Positions 17,564 to 25,904 are shown, numbered from the stretch's first letter. The stretch is 55,938 nt of DNA from Bacteroidales bacterium (GCA_019038645.1 JAHOYT010000004.1:1-55938); one strand, 5' to 3'. The notes: generated by a model from the letters alone, not told the origin. Numbers and translations: made by a program.

Positions 17564-17606
17564 TACGATTTATGTACTTTATTACTTTATTCGTACAAAT
17601 AACGTA
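17564..17606. promoter_or_regulatory. Inverted-repeat operator candidate for the TetR regulator
   Basis: TACGATTTATGTAC (17564-17577) and GTACAAATAACGTA (17593-17606) are inverted copies matching at 11 of 14 positions, with the outer TACG and inner GTAC conserved, separated by 15 bases. The repeat starts 10 bases before the TetR ATG and also lies upstream of the divergent AlkD-like gene. Confidence 0.6.
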
Positions 17607-17687
17607 ATTTTATAAATTATTGTCAAGCATTTTATAGTTTTTTTGATTAAAGATTTTAAATACTCTATTTTTATATATTCCAAAACT

Positions 17688-18410
17688 ATGATTATGACAT
17701 CAACAGAACTACACAAAAACATCAAAAACTTTTGTGTTAAAAATGCAGATGAGGAAATTGTAAAAAAATACTCACGTTATTTTAAAGGTGGTTTTAATGG
17801 CTATGGATTACACAAAGATTTAATCCCTAACAAAGTAAAAGAGTACAAAAACGAGACGTGGTGCACTATTGAACTTGTTTATGAGGTATCTAAACTACTT
17901 ATACCTGAAGAAAAATTCGAGTTGCCGTCTTTTTCAATTAATCTGCTTAATGAATTTGCAAAAGAGTATAATTATAAAACTTTTAAAGAGATTGAAAGTT
18001 GGTTCTCAATAGGAATAAATAATTGGGCTCATATAGATGGTTTAGTACAATACTTTTTTCCTGTTTTCTGGAAAAAAGAAATTATAAAATTAGAAGAACT
18101 ATCTGAATGGCGAAAAGCTGAGAATAAATTTCAGCGACGCTGTGTTCCTGTAGCAATGATTAAACTTTTAAAACACGATACAGATCTTTCAAAAATGTTT
18201 GGTTTTATTGATTCTATGATGATGGATTCTGAACGTGAAGTTCATCAGGGATTGGGTTGGTTCTTACGTGAATGCTGGAAAAAAGATCGCAAGTTAACTG
18301 AAGAATTTCTTTTAAAATGGAAAAACGATTGTGCACGTTTAATTATTCAGTATGCCACAGAAAAAATGACTAAAGAAGAACGTTTGCAATTTAGAAGAGA
18401 TAAAAAATAA
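17688..18410 (+). CDS. DNA alkylation repair protein, AlkD-like HEAT-repeat family
   Basis: 240 residues from the ATG at 17688 (17694 is also possible); an in-frame TTG at 17643 is too early. The protein is helical throughout and has the family's conserved stretches: SIGINNWAHIDGLVQYFF, WRKAENKFQRRCVPVAMIKLL and MMDSEREVHQGLGWFLRECWKKD. AlkD-like glycosylases remove N3/N7-alkylpurines using a HEAT-like helical solenoid. It is divergent from the TetR gene and could share its operator region. Confidence 0.85.
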   Translation: MIMTSTELHKNIKNFCVKNADEEIVKKYSRYFKGGFNGYGLHKDLIPNKVKEYKNETWCTIELVYEVSKLLIPEEKFELPSFSINLLNEFAKEYNYKTFKEIESWFSIGINNWAHIDGLVQYFFPVFWKKEIIKLEELSEWRKAENKFQRRCVPVAMIKLLKHDTDLSKMFGFIDSMMMDSEREVHQGLGWFLRECWKKDRKLTEEFLLKWKNDCARLIIQYATEKMTKEERLQFRRDKK

Positions 18411-18474
18411 ACATTCTCAGCTTTATACAGACTCTTCACTTATCATTTAATACATTTCCTTTTAAATCAGTAAT

Positions 18475-18852
18475 TTATTTATTCTTTTTTATTTTGTGAC
18501 TTACTAAAAAAAGAACACCAACAATAATAAAAGGAAAAGTAATCATAAGTATAATTCCAAGACTCATCCAAATAGAATGATTCATCTTATAATTGTGCAT
18601 AAAAACAAATGGACTTATCCCAAAACCAATAATCATAAAAACCAGTCCACCTATATTTTCCCATTTCCATGCAATAAGTAGAAATGCCAATAAAATAAAT
18701 GATGGAATGAGTTGTTTGATAAAAGATCCTATTTGTTGCCAAATATTAGATCCTGATCCGAACGCATCTAATGCAAACAAACTAACGAAAAGAATTGCCA
18801 GAATACAGATAATCCTTGGTAACCAATGAACTATTTTTAATTTTCTTTCCAT
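18475..18852 (-). CDS. Small four-helix membrane protein
   Basis: 125 residues with four hydrophobic segments (about 11-32, 47-62, 68-84, 94-118) and a basic C-terminus (SHKIKKNK). Resembles a small conserved family with the opening LPRIICILAILFVSLFALDAF, which has no known function. The YbaK-type gene ends 22 bases from its start and may be co-transcribed. Confidence 0.65.
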   Translation of the reverse strand: MERKLKIVHWLPRIICILAILFVSLFALDAFGSGSNIWQQIGSFIKQLIPSFILLAFLLIAWKWENIGGLVFMIIGFGISPFVFMHNYKMNHSIWMSLGIILMITFPFIIVGVLFLVSHKIKKNK

Positions 18853-18874
18853 TTCAACTGATTTAAGTTATTTT

Positions 18875-19342
18875 TTAAGCAAGAACTGAAATCTTCATTA
18901 CTATTGGTTTTACTAAGTTTGCAAAATCTTTATAGGCCATTTTAATTAATTCATTATGAAATCCGGCAGCAAAAGCGATTTCTTTACCTTTTGTTAAAGT
19001 TTCTGCAACATAAACTTCCGTGTTGTATAAGTTCCCAAAAGGAGGCATTGCACCCACTTCACAATTAGGAAACATACTAATGAATTCGTCTTCTTCAGCT
19101 AATTCAACATTTTTGGTTCCGGTAATCTCTTTTAAAAGTCCAAAATCAATTTTATATGACGCAGGTAATACAACCATTGTCATTTTTCCATCAACCAATA
19201 CAATAACTGTTTTTGCTAAATCATTACCAGACACATGTGCAGAAGCAGCAACTTCCATGGCTGTATAAGCCGGAGAATGACTAATAACCACATACTTAAT
19301 ATCATTACGATTTAAGTAGTCTTTTACTTTTTTTATCGGCAT
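18875..19342 (-). CDS. YbaK/ProX-type aminoacyl-tRNA deacylase
   Basis: 155 residues covering a complete YbaK/EbsC domain. These free-standing trans-editing enzymes hydrolyse mischarged aminoacyl-tRNA, most often on tRNA-Pro or tRNA-Cys. Family marks: YTAMEVAASAHVSGNDLAKTVIVLVDGK with the conserved Lys at residue 44, VVLPASYKID, and CEVGAMPPFGNLYNTEVYV (the GxxPPFG segment). The specific mischarged amino acid cannot be told. Confidence 0.88.
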   Translation of the reverse strand: MPIKKVKDYLNRNDIKYVVISHSPAYTAMEVAASAHVSGNDLAKTVIVLVDGKMTMVVLPASYKIDFGLLKEITGTKNVELAEEDEFISMFPNCEVGAMPPFGNLYNTEVYVAETLTKGKEIAFAAGFHNELIKMAYKDFANLVKPIVMKISVLA

Positions 19343-19492
19343 AATATCATCTTATTATTCTGATTAAATAAACAATCTTGTGTACGTTATAATATTCTTA
19401 TAACAAAGAAGAGTTTTGTAGGGTTTCTTTACGTATTTTTGATAAGATATTTTCTACAAATTTACGAAACAACAAGTCTAAAGTCAATTATA

Positions 19493-19945
19493 ATGAGCTA
19501 TAATAATATATTAAACAGCTTAGGTCCATGCGGAATTAATTGCTCTAAATGCTTTGCATTTAAGAATGGAGCTATAAAGAAATTAAGTTCAGAGCTAAAA
19601 GAGAATCTTGGAGACTTTAATGTTTACGCTGAGCGCTTCGTTGATTTACTGGATGAACCGGTTTTTAAAAAATACCCTGACTTCAAAGAAATGCTTAATC
19701 ATTTCTCAAATATTGAATGCAAAGGTTGTAGAAATGATGATTGTAAGCTTTTTCAGGATTGTAACGTAAAACAATGTTCGAAAGATAATTCCGTAGATTT
19801 TTGTTTTCAATGCGAAGAATTTCCATGTAAGAAACATGGTTTTGATAAACATCTTGAAAAACGGTGGTTGTCAATTCAAAACAGAATGAATGAACTTGGT
19901 GTTGAAGGCTATTATAATCAAATTAAAGATTTATCGAGGTATTAA
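19493..19945 (+). CDS. DUF3795 cysteine-rich protein
   Basis: I chose the ATG at 19493; an upstream TTG at 19439 would add 18 unconvincing residues. The 150-residue protein carries eleven Cys in the DUF3795 pattern: GPCGINCSKCFAF at the start, then ECKGCRNDDCKLFQDC, QCS, and FCFQCEEFPCKKH. The arrangement suggests zinc or iron-sulfur binding; the function of the family is unknown. It converges on, and overlaps by 4 bases, the CGGC gene at the end of the metal/redox cluster. Confidence 0.85.
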   Translation: MSYNNILNSLGPCGINCSKCFAFKNGAIKKLSSELKENLGDFNVYAERFVDLLDEPVFKKYPDFKEMLNHFSNIECKGCRNDDCKLFQDCNVKQCSKDNSVDFCFQCEEFPCKKHGFDKHLEKRWLSIQNRMNELGVEGYYNQIKDLSRY

Positions 19946-20391
19946 TTATACGCTAACCGTACCTCTTCAGTAGACATAGTCGGCTCAATTATTTCTTGCC
20001 ATTTATTGGAATTCCATGTTCCTAATTTAGTATGTGTTTCATAATATTTTTGAGGAATTGGATGTGTGCCTACAACTACATCTACGCCATACTTTTCCTT
20101 TATAAATCTTTTAAAATGATCTATACGATGGCATGGTGGATAACCAACAACCATACCTGTAGCAAGATGTATTACATCAACACCGTTTTTTATCATTTCT
20201 TCGGGAGTATATTCAATATTCCCGCCAGGGCAACCACCACAACTGGTATAACCAACAATTTCTATATTCTCATCCTTACCATAAATACTGAAAGCACCTT
20301 CACGATTTTTCATTGATCTAAAACATTTCCCACCGGCACAATCACGATAACGATCACAAATAATTATTCCGATTTTAGTTGACTTTTCCAT
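19942..20391 (-). CDS. CGGC domain protein (putative metal-binding)
   Basis: 149 residues. The defining motif is SCGGCPGGN (near residue 51), with CDRYRDCAGGKCF at the N-terminus and YPPCHRIDHFKRFIKEKYGVDVVVGTHP later. CGGC proteins are small, Cys-rich and predicted to bind a metal cluster; they are common in anaerobes. It is the last gene of the minus-strand redox run and its start overlaps the DUF4405 gene by 17 bases, so it is coupled to it. Confidence 0.88.
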   Translation of the reverse strand: MEKSTKIGIIICDRYRDCAGGKCFRSMKNREGAFSIYGKDENIEIVGYTSCGGCPGGNIEYTPEEMIKNGVDVIHLATGMVVGYPPCHRIDHFKRFIKEKYGVDVVVGTHPIPQKYYETHTKLGTWNSNKWQEIIEPTMSTEEVRLAYN

Positions 20392-21139
20392 GATTTCCTG
20401 AGTTTTTATAATTATATATAATTACTTCTATTTCGCTCATTTTAAAACCATATTGTTTACGTAAATGCCCTAATTGATCAGATCCTGAAACTCCTGCAGG
20501 AAGTTTTAATTCAGTCTTTATTAACTCTACCGGCACATTATATTTTTTAGCTATTTCCGATAATGTCATGGAACCTTTTACTTCAATTGAAGGATCAATA
20601 TTGTGGTGTTCATGTTCCTCATGTTCTTCCGTTTTCTGAACTGGCTTATCAATTTCAAAACTTTCACCTTTAGATTTATGATCGGGAATTTTTGTTTCTG
20701 TTACGGCAGGCATTATATCTACTGATTCCAAAAGATATCTATCATGCCCTGTATCAATTTCATGTACTTCGACCCGAATAAAAAATGGAAAAATAACGAG
20801 TATAATTGTAATAATAACCAGAAATAATGTACTAACGATTCTTACATTTTTTACTTTGATTAAGTTCTGAAACAGACAAATGGTAAGCTTCCAGTGCAGA
20901 ATAATGTGTAGTGCTAGTAATACAACCAGCGCTATTGCTAAAATTAAATGTATTCTACCCCAGTCGTGCCTGTCAATTCCCCAAAAAGTCAGATCAACAC
21001 TTCGCCCATATTTTATCCAACGTTCAGTGCCGGGAAGTAAAATGTATTTTATAAGTAAACCTAAGCCTGCAATTGCAGCCATTAATACAAACATAATTGC
21101 ATCAATAATAAAATTCCAATTACTCTTACTCATAATCAT
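20375..21139 (-). CDS. DUF4405 membrane protein, cytochrome-b-like, with cytosolic/periplasmic tail
   Basis: 254 residues. Three membrane helices (about 9-31, 58-80, 94-115) carry His residues in DRHDWGRIHLILAIALVVLLALHIILHW, typical of DUF4405 and cytochrome b561-like heme ligation. The tail contains a short His/Glu-rich stretch (EEHEEHEHHN) and a helix-turn-helix-like segment MTLSEIAKKYNVPVELIKTELKLP, repeated in style near the end (GHLRKQYGFKMSEIEVIIYNY). It probably passes electrons between quinones and the soluble Fe-S proteins of the cluster. The MBL gene lies 5 bases upstream. Confidence 0.8.
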   Translation of the reverse strand: MIMSKSNWNFIIDAIMFVLMAAIAGLGLLIKYILLPGTERWIKYGRSVDLTFWGIDRHDWGRIHLILAIALVVLLALHIILHWKLTICLFQNLIKVKNVRIVSTLFLVIITIILVIFPFFIRVEVHEIDTGHDRYLLESVDIMPAVTETKIPDHKSKGESFEIDKPVQKTEEHEEHEHHNIDPSIEVKGSMTLSEIAKKYNVPVELIKTELKLPAGVSGSDQLGHLRKQYGFKMSEIEVIIYNYKNSGNHGKVN

Positions 21140-21144
21140 TTGAT

Positions 21145-21942
21145 TTAGAAAATTAATTCCATACCTGATTTAAGTTGCTTAATATTAAATTCATTGTGAA
21201 AAACCGCCAGAGCAGGCAATTCAGTACAATGCGATGGATATATTTCCTTTATATCCTGAGATTTAAGATATTTTATTGTTTCCCGTGTTTGTTGATTATT
21301 ATATTTTAAATGAAAACCTCCGATTACCGCTCTTATTTTATTTATACCTGTTACTTTTTTTGCATAATCAATCATATTACAAATTCCGGAATGAGCACAG
21401 CCTGAAATAATTATTATTTCATTTTCCAGGTTTATTACCAAACCTGAATCATCCAAAATAAAATCATCAATATTTTTTTCTAAAGCAAAGGAAGTTGTTT
21501 TTGATTCAAAGGAATTTAAACGGGGTATTTCTCCCGGAAAAATAATATTTTTTGAAATTGGGTATGGCTTTCGGGTAGATACAACATCAAATTTATCTTT
21601 TAGCTCATTCATCTGCAATTCGAGTCCAATATTTTCACCTTGTCTGCCGGCAGTCAGGTCACCGCCTTTTCGGTAACGTTTCTGAAATACATCGGGATGA
21701 CAAATCAGCTTTTTATTACTAATATATCTTAATCCATCGCCATGATCCCAGTGTCCGTGGCTAAGGACAACAGTTTCAATCTTGCCAATATCAATATTTA
21801 GTTTTTTTGCATTTTGTAAAAAAACATCGGAATGTCCTGTGTCGAAAAGAATATTAATATCATGTTCAATATAATAGGATAACCCGTGTTCAGAGCAAAA
21901 TTTCTCTGAAGCTGCATTTTCAGTTAAAACAGAAAGTTTCAT
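21145..21942 (-). CDS. MBL-fold metallohydrolase with an in-frame palindrome-derived insert
   Basis: 265 residues of the family that includes the dihydropterin ribofuranosyl-aminobenzene phosphate synthase-like hydrolases: ILFDTGHSDVFLQNA, the metal motif SHGHWDHGDG, SGCAHSGICN and GGFHL. Two metal ions are expected. At residues about 95-102 it reads DLTAGRQGE, where TAGRQ lies on a decayed copy of the genome's 16-bp palindrome (21641-21656); this surface loop is not part of the catalytic core. Its role in the cluster is unknown. The preceding NifX-like gene is 14 bases upstream. Confidence 0.85.
   Translation of the reverse strand: MKLSVLTENAASEKFCSEHGLSYYIEHDINILFDTGHSDVFLQNAKKLNIDIGKIETVVLSHGHWDHGDGLRYISNKKLICHPDVFQKRYRKGGDLTAGRQGENIGLELQMNELKDKFDVVSTRKPYPISKNIIFPGEIPRLNSFESKTTSFALEKNIDDFILDDSGLVINLENEIIIISGCAHSGICNMIDYAKKVTGINKIRAVIGGFHLKYNNQQTRETIKYLKSQDIKEIYPSHCTELPALAVFHNEFNIKQLKSGMELIF
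21641..21656. repeat. Palindrome-family copy (decayed) inside the MBL gene
   Basis: TGTCTGCCGGCAGTCA differs from TGCCTGCCGGCAGGCA at two positions; the central CTGCCGGCAG is intact. On the minus strand it encodes TAGRQ in the same codon phase as the permease copy. Confidence 0.75.
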
Positions 21943-21956
21943 ATATTATCTCTTCG

Positions 21957-22394
21957 TTAATGTTTATCTTCAACTGATGATTTAAGAATACCTGAATTTA
22001 TTGTGAACAACTTGTATCCTGAACTAAAATTATTCAGTTCGTCTTTTATCCAGTGCAAATGTCTGTTAATAATCCGCACAGCTACTTCAGGGCTTTCTGA
22101 TGATATAATTACAGGAATAAAATATTCATTAATAATTCTGATATTTTCACCAAATTGTTTTGATACAATCACTTTAATATCATTTTCCAAAAGATGTTTG
22201 ATTAAAAAATCAGCTTTCATATTATTGCCTGATTTATTTTCGTTCAATTCAGGCCTAAAATCATTTATAACTTCATTAACTTGTTTTAGCTCTCCTGATA
22301 CAATCTCATAAATAAGAAATTTGTTAGCATCGCCAAAAAAGATGTCCTCAAACTGATCTTCTTTATTTACTGCAAAAGCAAAACGCAAGTTCAT
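21957..22394 (-). CDS. NifX/orange-protein-like cluster-binding protein, divergent (copy A)
   Basis: 145 residues of the NifB/NifX/ORP fold, the most divergent of the four copies here. The opening RFAFAVNKEDQFEDIFFGDANKFLIYEI matches the family's first strand-loop, and IKVIVSKQFGENIRIINEYFIPVIIS its core. Members bind Fe-Mo or Mo-Cu-S clusters or their precursors. It is 3 bases downstream of copy B and likely arose by duplication. Confidence 0.78.
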   Translation of the reverse strand: MNLRFAFAVNKEDQFEDIFFGDANKFLIYEIVSGELKQVNEVINDFRPELNENKSGNNMKADFLIKHLLENDIKVIVSKQFGENIRIINEYFIPVIISSESPEVAVRIINRHLHWIKDELNNFSSGYKLFTINSGILKSSVEDKH

Positions 22395-22397
22395 AAT

Positions 22398-22799
22398 TTA
22401 TAATTCTTTTAAGTTAAGATGACTCCTATCTTCTCCTTTACTCCACTCCTTATCGATAATTTGAATACTTTGATGTAAACTTTTAATGCTTTCCGGAATA
22501 CTATTGTTGTTCATTAAAACACATACAAATTTCTTTTTTATTCTTTTAATATTCGGGCCAAACACCTTGGAAACAAGCACTTGTATATTTTCACCTTTAA
22601 ATAAACCCGCAATTCCTTTTGCTTTTTCAGGATCCGCATGTATACTTTCATCATCTTCTTCAGTTGTATTTTTTATTCTTTTTTTAAACTCCCAATCATT
22701 TTCAGAAATTTCATATACATCATAATACTCTGCATCCCCAAAATGCCTGTCCATAAATGTTTTTCCATCGTCTGTTGCAAAAGCTACTTTCATATTCAT
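22398..22799 (-). CDS. NifX/orange-protein-like cluster-binding protein (copy B)
   Basis: 133 residues. The family motif reads KVAFATDDGKTFMDRHFGDAEYYDVYEI; the core is IQVLVSKVFGPNIKRIKKKFVCVLMNN. An acidic, metal-chelating-looking loop (TEEDDESIHADPE) replaces the usual short turn. Closely related to copy A, which follows after 3 bases. Expected to hold a metal-sulfur cluster or its precursor for the pathway in this operon. Confidence 0.82.
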   Translation of the reverse strand: MNMKVAFATDDGKTFMDRHFGDAEYYDVYEISENDWEFKKRIKNTTEEDDESIHADPEKAKGIAGLFKGENIQVLVSKVFGPNIKRIKKKFVCVLMNNNSIPESIKSLHQSIQIIDKEWSKGEDRSHLNLKEL

Positions 22800-22828
22800 A
22801 AAATCTATATTTTTTCCATAACTATTTT

Positions 22829-23239
22829 TTAAAATTCCTTAAAAACTCTGGCTAATGAAAACCCAGGTGCCTGAACATTTAAATCAAGAAAATAGCCAAA
22901 AGGAGTTTGTTCTACTTTAAAACCTGAATTGGTTAATCGTTCATCGATATTATCAAATAATGCTTTTGAAAATTCCGGATCGGCTTTGCTTTCAGACAAA
23001 TGTGCAAACGAATGTAAAATGATATGCTTGGTTTCGTTTTTTCCGGCAATCCATTTTAAGTTCTTAAGCAATTTCTTTTTTACTTCGTTTTCCTTTTCTT
23101 CATCTTCTTTTTCGACCTGAATAAATGCAGTCTGAACATTTTCATATTCTTTTCCGTCATTAAAATCAGGCATCGATTCAATAGTTTTTATTGTAGGATT
23201 ATACGAAAAACTATTCATGTATATCATTAGCAGCTTCAT
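22829..23239 (-). CDS. Free-standing archaeal-type threonyl-tRNA synthetase editing domain
   Basis: 136 residues that align along their whole length with the N-terminal editing domain of archaeal ThrRS: opening KLLMIYMNSFSY, TAFIQVEKEDEE, the core HIILHSFAHLSESKADP with His80, and SGFKVEQTPFGYFLDL. That domain removes Ser from tRNA-Thr in archaea; bacteria normally use an unrelated N2 domain. No synthetase is attached. From memory, the archaeal proteins have a Lys right after PFGYY that helps catalysis; here it is Leu118. It lies 4 bases downstream of the flavoprotein gene inside the redox operon, so its role may not be classical editing. Confidence 0.85.
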   Translation of the reverse strand: MKLLMIYMNSFSYNPTIKTIESMPDFNDGKEYENVQTAFIQVEKEDEEKENEVKKKLLKNLKWIAGKNETKHIILHSFAHLSESKADPEFSKALFDNIDERLTNSGFKVEQTPFGYFLDLNVQAPGFSLARVFKEF

Positions 23240-23243
23240 ACGC

Positions 23244-24611
23244 TTATGCTTTTAGTTCTTTATTTATTTGTGCAATTATTCCCTCGGCTGCCTTAATTAA
23301 TATTGTTTTAGTGGGAGCACTGGTTAACAGAGGATGAGATCCTATTTGGAATGATATCAACTCAAAAACTGTAACACCCTTTTGAATGGCCAGACCTATT
23401 GTATTAATTATTTCTCCTGCTGATTTTCCTCCCCAAACCTCACCTCCAATAATGGAACCATCACAAGGCGATGCAAAAAGCTTAACAGAGAGTGGAGACG
23501 TGTCTTCAAATGATCCTGGATGAGTATCAAAATCACTGAATTTAGCAGACAAATACTCGATGTTTGCTTCAGCCGCATTACTATCATTTACACCAGCAGC
23601 AGCCATTGCTATGCCATTAATTTCTGTAGAAAAAACAGCCAGTGTTCCGGAAAAAGTCTTTCTGATTTTGATACCAAAAAGATTATGGCCAAGGACACGG
23701 GCTTCGGCAGTTGCTGTTGAAGCAAGCATAACATGATCCATTCGTCCGGTTAAAAAACCTATGGTCTGAGAGCAATCACCAACTGCACAAATATCTTTCT
23801 CTTTTGTGCGTTCATAATTATCAACTACAATTGCTCCCATTTTATTCAATTCAAGACCAATATTTTGTACCAGTTCTGTATTCGGTTTATAACCTATAGC
23901 CATTATCACAGCATCACACTGAATTTCTTCATCTGAATCAACTATGACAGAACTAACAACTCCATTTGTCCCATTGACTTTTTTAACCCTAACATTTGTT
24001 TTTACATCAACTGCAGTTTCTGTTAAAGCTGCTGTAGCAATCTGACTAAGTTCCTTTGAGAATGCTTTTGAAAAACAGTATTGCTCACTTTCAATAAGAG
24101 TAACTTTTTTATTAGGATTTAGAGCTAATTGTTCTGCTACTTCTGCACCTATAAAACCACCACCAATAATTACTATGTTCTTTTTTGATTTTAACTCTTC
24201 GTGTATCTCCTTAATATAATTGTAGCTTTTTTTAATGTAAAAAACATTTTTAAGGTCGTAACCCGGAATAAAATCAGGAATAACTACTTTAGAGCCAGTT
24301 GCAAGAACAAGTTTTTCGTAAGCAAACGTATTACCTGCATCTGTTGTAACTGTTTTATCTATTTTATTAACTTCCGTAATTTTTTCTGTAATAACTTCTC
24401 CCCCAAGATCAATAAACGGTTTTGGTCCCATAACATTTTTATCAACGCCATCAAGTCTGTGAAAAACATATGGAATTCCACAAGGAACCAATCCTTTTTC
24501 TTCTTCCTTAAACATCAACATCGATTTTTCCGGGTGTTGTTTTTTAGCTGTAACACCTGTTATTATCCCTGCAGGACCACCACCAATTATTATAACATCG
24601 TATCTCTTCAT
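23244..24611 (-). CDS. FAD-dependent pyridine nucleotide-disulfide oxidoreductase, CoA-disulfide reductase / NADH oxidase-like
   Basis: 455 residues. The FAD Rossmann motif GGGPAG is at residues 10-15, the NAD motif is IVIIGGGFIGAEVAE (near 147), and the FAD ribose segment is CAVGDCSQT. A single Cys44 in LVPCGIPYVF is placed like the redox Cys of CoA-disulfide and polysulfide reductases. There is no C-terminal rhodanese domain. It could supply electrons or persulfide to the cluster proteins of this operon. The downstream editing-domain gene starts 4 bases away; copy C of the NifX family is 2 bases upstream. Confidence 0.88.
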   Translation of the reverse strand: MKRYDVIIIGGGPAGIITGVTAKKQHPEKSMLMFKEEEKGLVPCGIPYVFHRLDGVDKNVMGPKPFIDLGGEVITEKITEVNKIDKTVTTDAGNTFAYEKLVLATGSKVVIPDFIPGYDLKNVFYIKKSYNYIKEIHEELKSKKNIVIIGGGFIGAEVAEQLALNPNKKVTLIESEQYCFSKAFSKELSQIATAALTETAVDVKTNVRVKKVNGTNGVVSSVIVDSDEEIQCDAVIMAIGYKPNTELVQNIGLELNKMGAIVVDNYERTKEKDICAVGDCSQTIGFLTGRMDHVMLASTATAEARVLGHNLFGIKIRKTFSGTLAVFSTEINGIAMAAAGVNDSNAAEANIEYLSAKFSDFDTHPGSFEDTSPLSVKLFASPCDGSIIGGEVWGGKSAGEIINTIGLAIQKGVTVFELISFQIGSHPLLTSAPTKTILIKAAEGIIAQINKELKA

Positions 24612-24613
24612 CC

Positions 24614-24952
24614 CTAAAATTCTTTTAAGCTGTTATTTTTATATGCTTCAAACGCTTCCTTAACAGACATTTGTCCGGCACCAATATAAATCTTCATTCC
24701 TGTCTTTTGTAAAATTGTAGCTGCATTTCCGCCAGGTCCATTACCAGTAAGTAATACTTGTGGTCCCATTTCAAATAATTTTTGTGATGTTTTTGGACCA
24801 GCACCATGTGCTTCATTTTCAATTTCTCTATTATCAAATGATGTAAACTCATCTTTTTCATCATCATAAACTAAAATAAATTCAGTTCTTCCAAATCGTG
24901 GATCCATTTCTGATTCCCATTCTGTTCCTTTTGTTGTAAATGCTATTTTCAT
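24614..24952 (-). CDS. NifX/orange-protein-like cluster-binding protein (copy C)
   Basis: 112 residues, the size of a minimal orange-protein/MTH1175-type domain. It opens KIAFTTKGTEWESEMDPRFGRTEFILVYD and has the conserved QVLLTGNGPGGNAATILQKTGMKIYIG core. Such proteins bind metal-sulfur clusters non-covalently in a surface cleft. It sits between the flavoprotein gene (2 bases) and the ATPase gene pair (69-base gap). Confidence 0.9.
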   Translation of the reverse strand: MKIAFTTKGTEWESEMDPRFGRTEFILVYDDEKDEFTSFDNREIENEAHGAGPKTSQKLFEMGPQVLLTGNGPGGNAATILQKTGMKIYIGAGQMSVKEAFEAYKNNSLKEF

Positions 24953-25021
24953 TTTTTTCTATTTAGTATTTTATTAATATTCTAATTATATACTTTCACT
25001 TTTATTTCTGTTCTTATTTTC

Positions 25022-25903
25022 TCAATTTGAATTCGCCAATTTTTTAATCTTTTCCCAACTACTTACAATCAAGTCTTTCAATTCGTCCTGATCATATTCA
25101 ACAATTGTTTTACCAAAAGTCATTGCCTTTGTAAAGTTTTCATTATAAGGTAAACTGGCAATATGTTCAACAGACTCTTCATTAAGAAACCGTATAATGT
25201 CCTTTGTTACATCTGTATTTATATCATATTTATTTATTATACATCCTGCTTTTAAATTAAACTTTTTAACCAGTTCATAAACTCGTCTTAAGTCATGTAA
25301 GCCTGATAATGAGGGCTCTGTAACCAAAACCACAAAATTTGCACCTGAAAGCGATGAAACAACAGGGCATCCTATTCCCGGAGAACCATCCACTATGATA
25401 TAATCCTTATTGTTTTCTTCAGCTAAACGTTTAGCCTCATTTTTAACTTTTGCAACTAATTTTCCGGAGTTTTCAGCTCCAATACCCAACTTTGCATGCA
25501 CCAATGTATTTTCAATTTTGGTTTTAGAAATATACCAGTCGCCAACATTTTGATCGTGCATGCTGATTGCCTCTATCGGACAAACTCTTTCACAATATCC
25601 ACACCCTTCACAATTTAAAGTATTAATTGTATGCTGATTGTTTATTACAGGAATAGCATTAAAGCGGCAAACATCAGCACATATTCCACAATTGGTACAT
25701 TTATCTTCACTGATTCTGGAAGCAACGCCACTGAAAAAATTCTCTGATTTTTCAACTATTGGTTTCATTAGTAAATGCAGATCAGCTGCATCAACATCGC
25801 AATCAGCAACAATGGCATCATTCCCTGCCAAAACTGCTAAAGACGCCGTAACAGAAGTTTTTCCTGTTCCCCCCTTACCGGAAATAACAACAATTTCCTT
25901 CAT
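25022..25903 (-). CDS. MinD/Mrp-type ATPase with inserted 2[4Fe-4S] ferredoxin domain (second of pair)
   Basis: 293 residues. Deviant Walker A GKGGTGKTS starts near residue 9; the inserted ferredoxin carries CTNCGICADVC and CEGCGYCERVC (residues about 68-110); switch II reads IIVDGSPGIGCPV. The architecture matches the paired ATPases of the Desulfovibrio orange-protein operon and related Fe-S scaffold ATPases. It presumably uses ATP to load or deliver metal clusters to the NifX-like proteins. Its partner gene ends 1 base before it begins. Confidence 0.92.
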   Translation of the reverse strand: MKEIVVISGKGGTGKTSVTASLAVLAGNDAIVADCDVDAADLHLLMKPIVEKSENFFSGVASRISEDKCTNCGICADVCRFNAIPVINNQHTINTLNCEGCGYCERVCPIEAISMHDQNVGDWYISKTKIENTLVHAKLGIGAENSGKLVAKVKNEAKRLAEENNKDYIIVDGSPGIGCPVVSSLSGANFVVLVTEPSLSGLHDLRRVYELVKKFNLKAGCIINKYDINTDVTKDIIRFLNEESVEHIASLPYNENFTKAMTFGKTIVEYDQDELKDLIVSSWEKIKKLANSN

Positions 25904-25904
25904 C

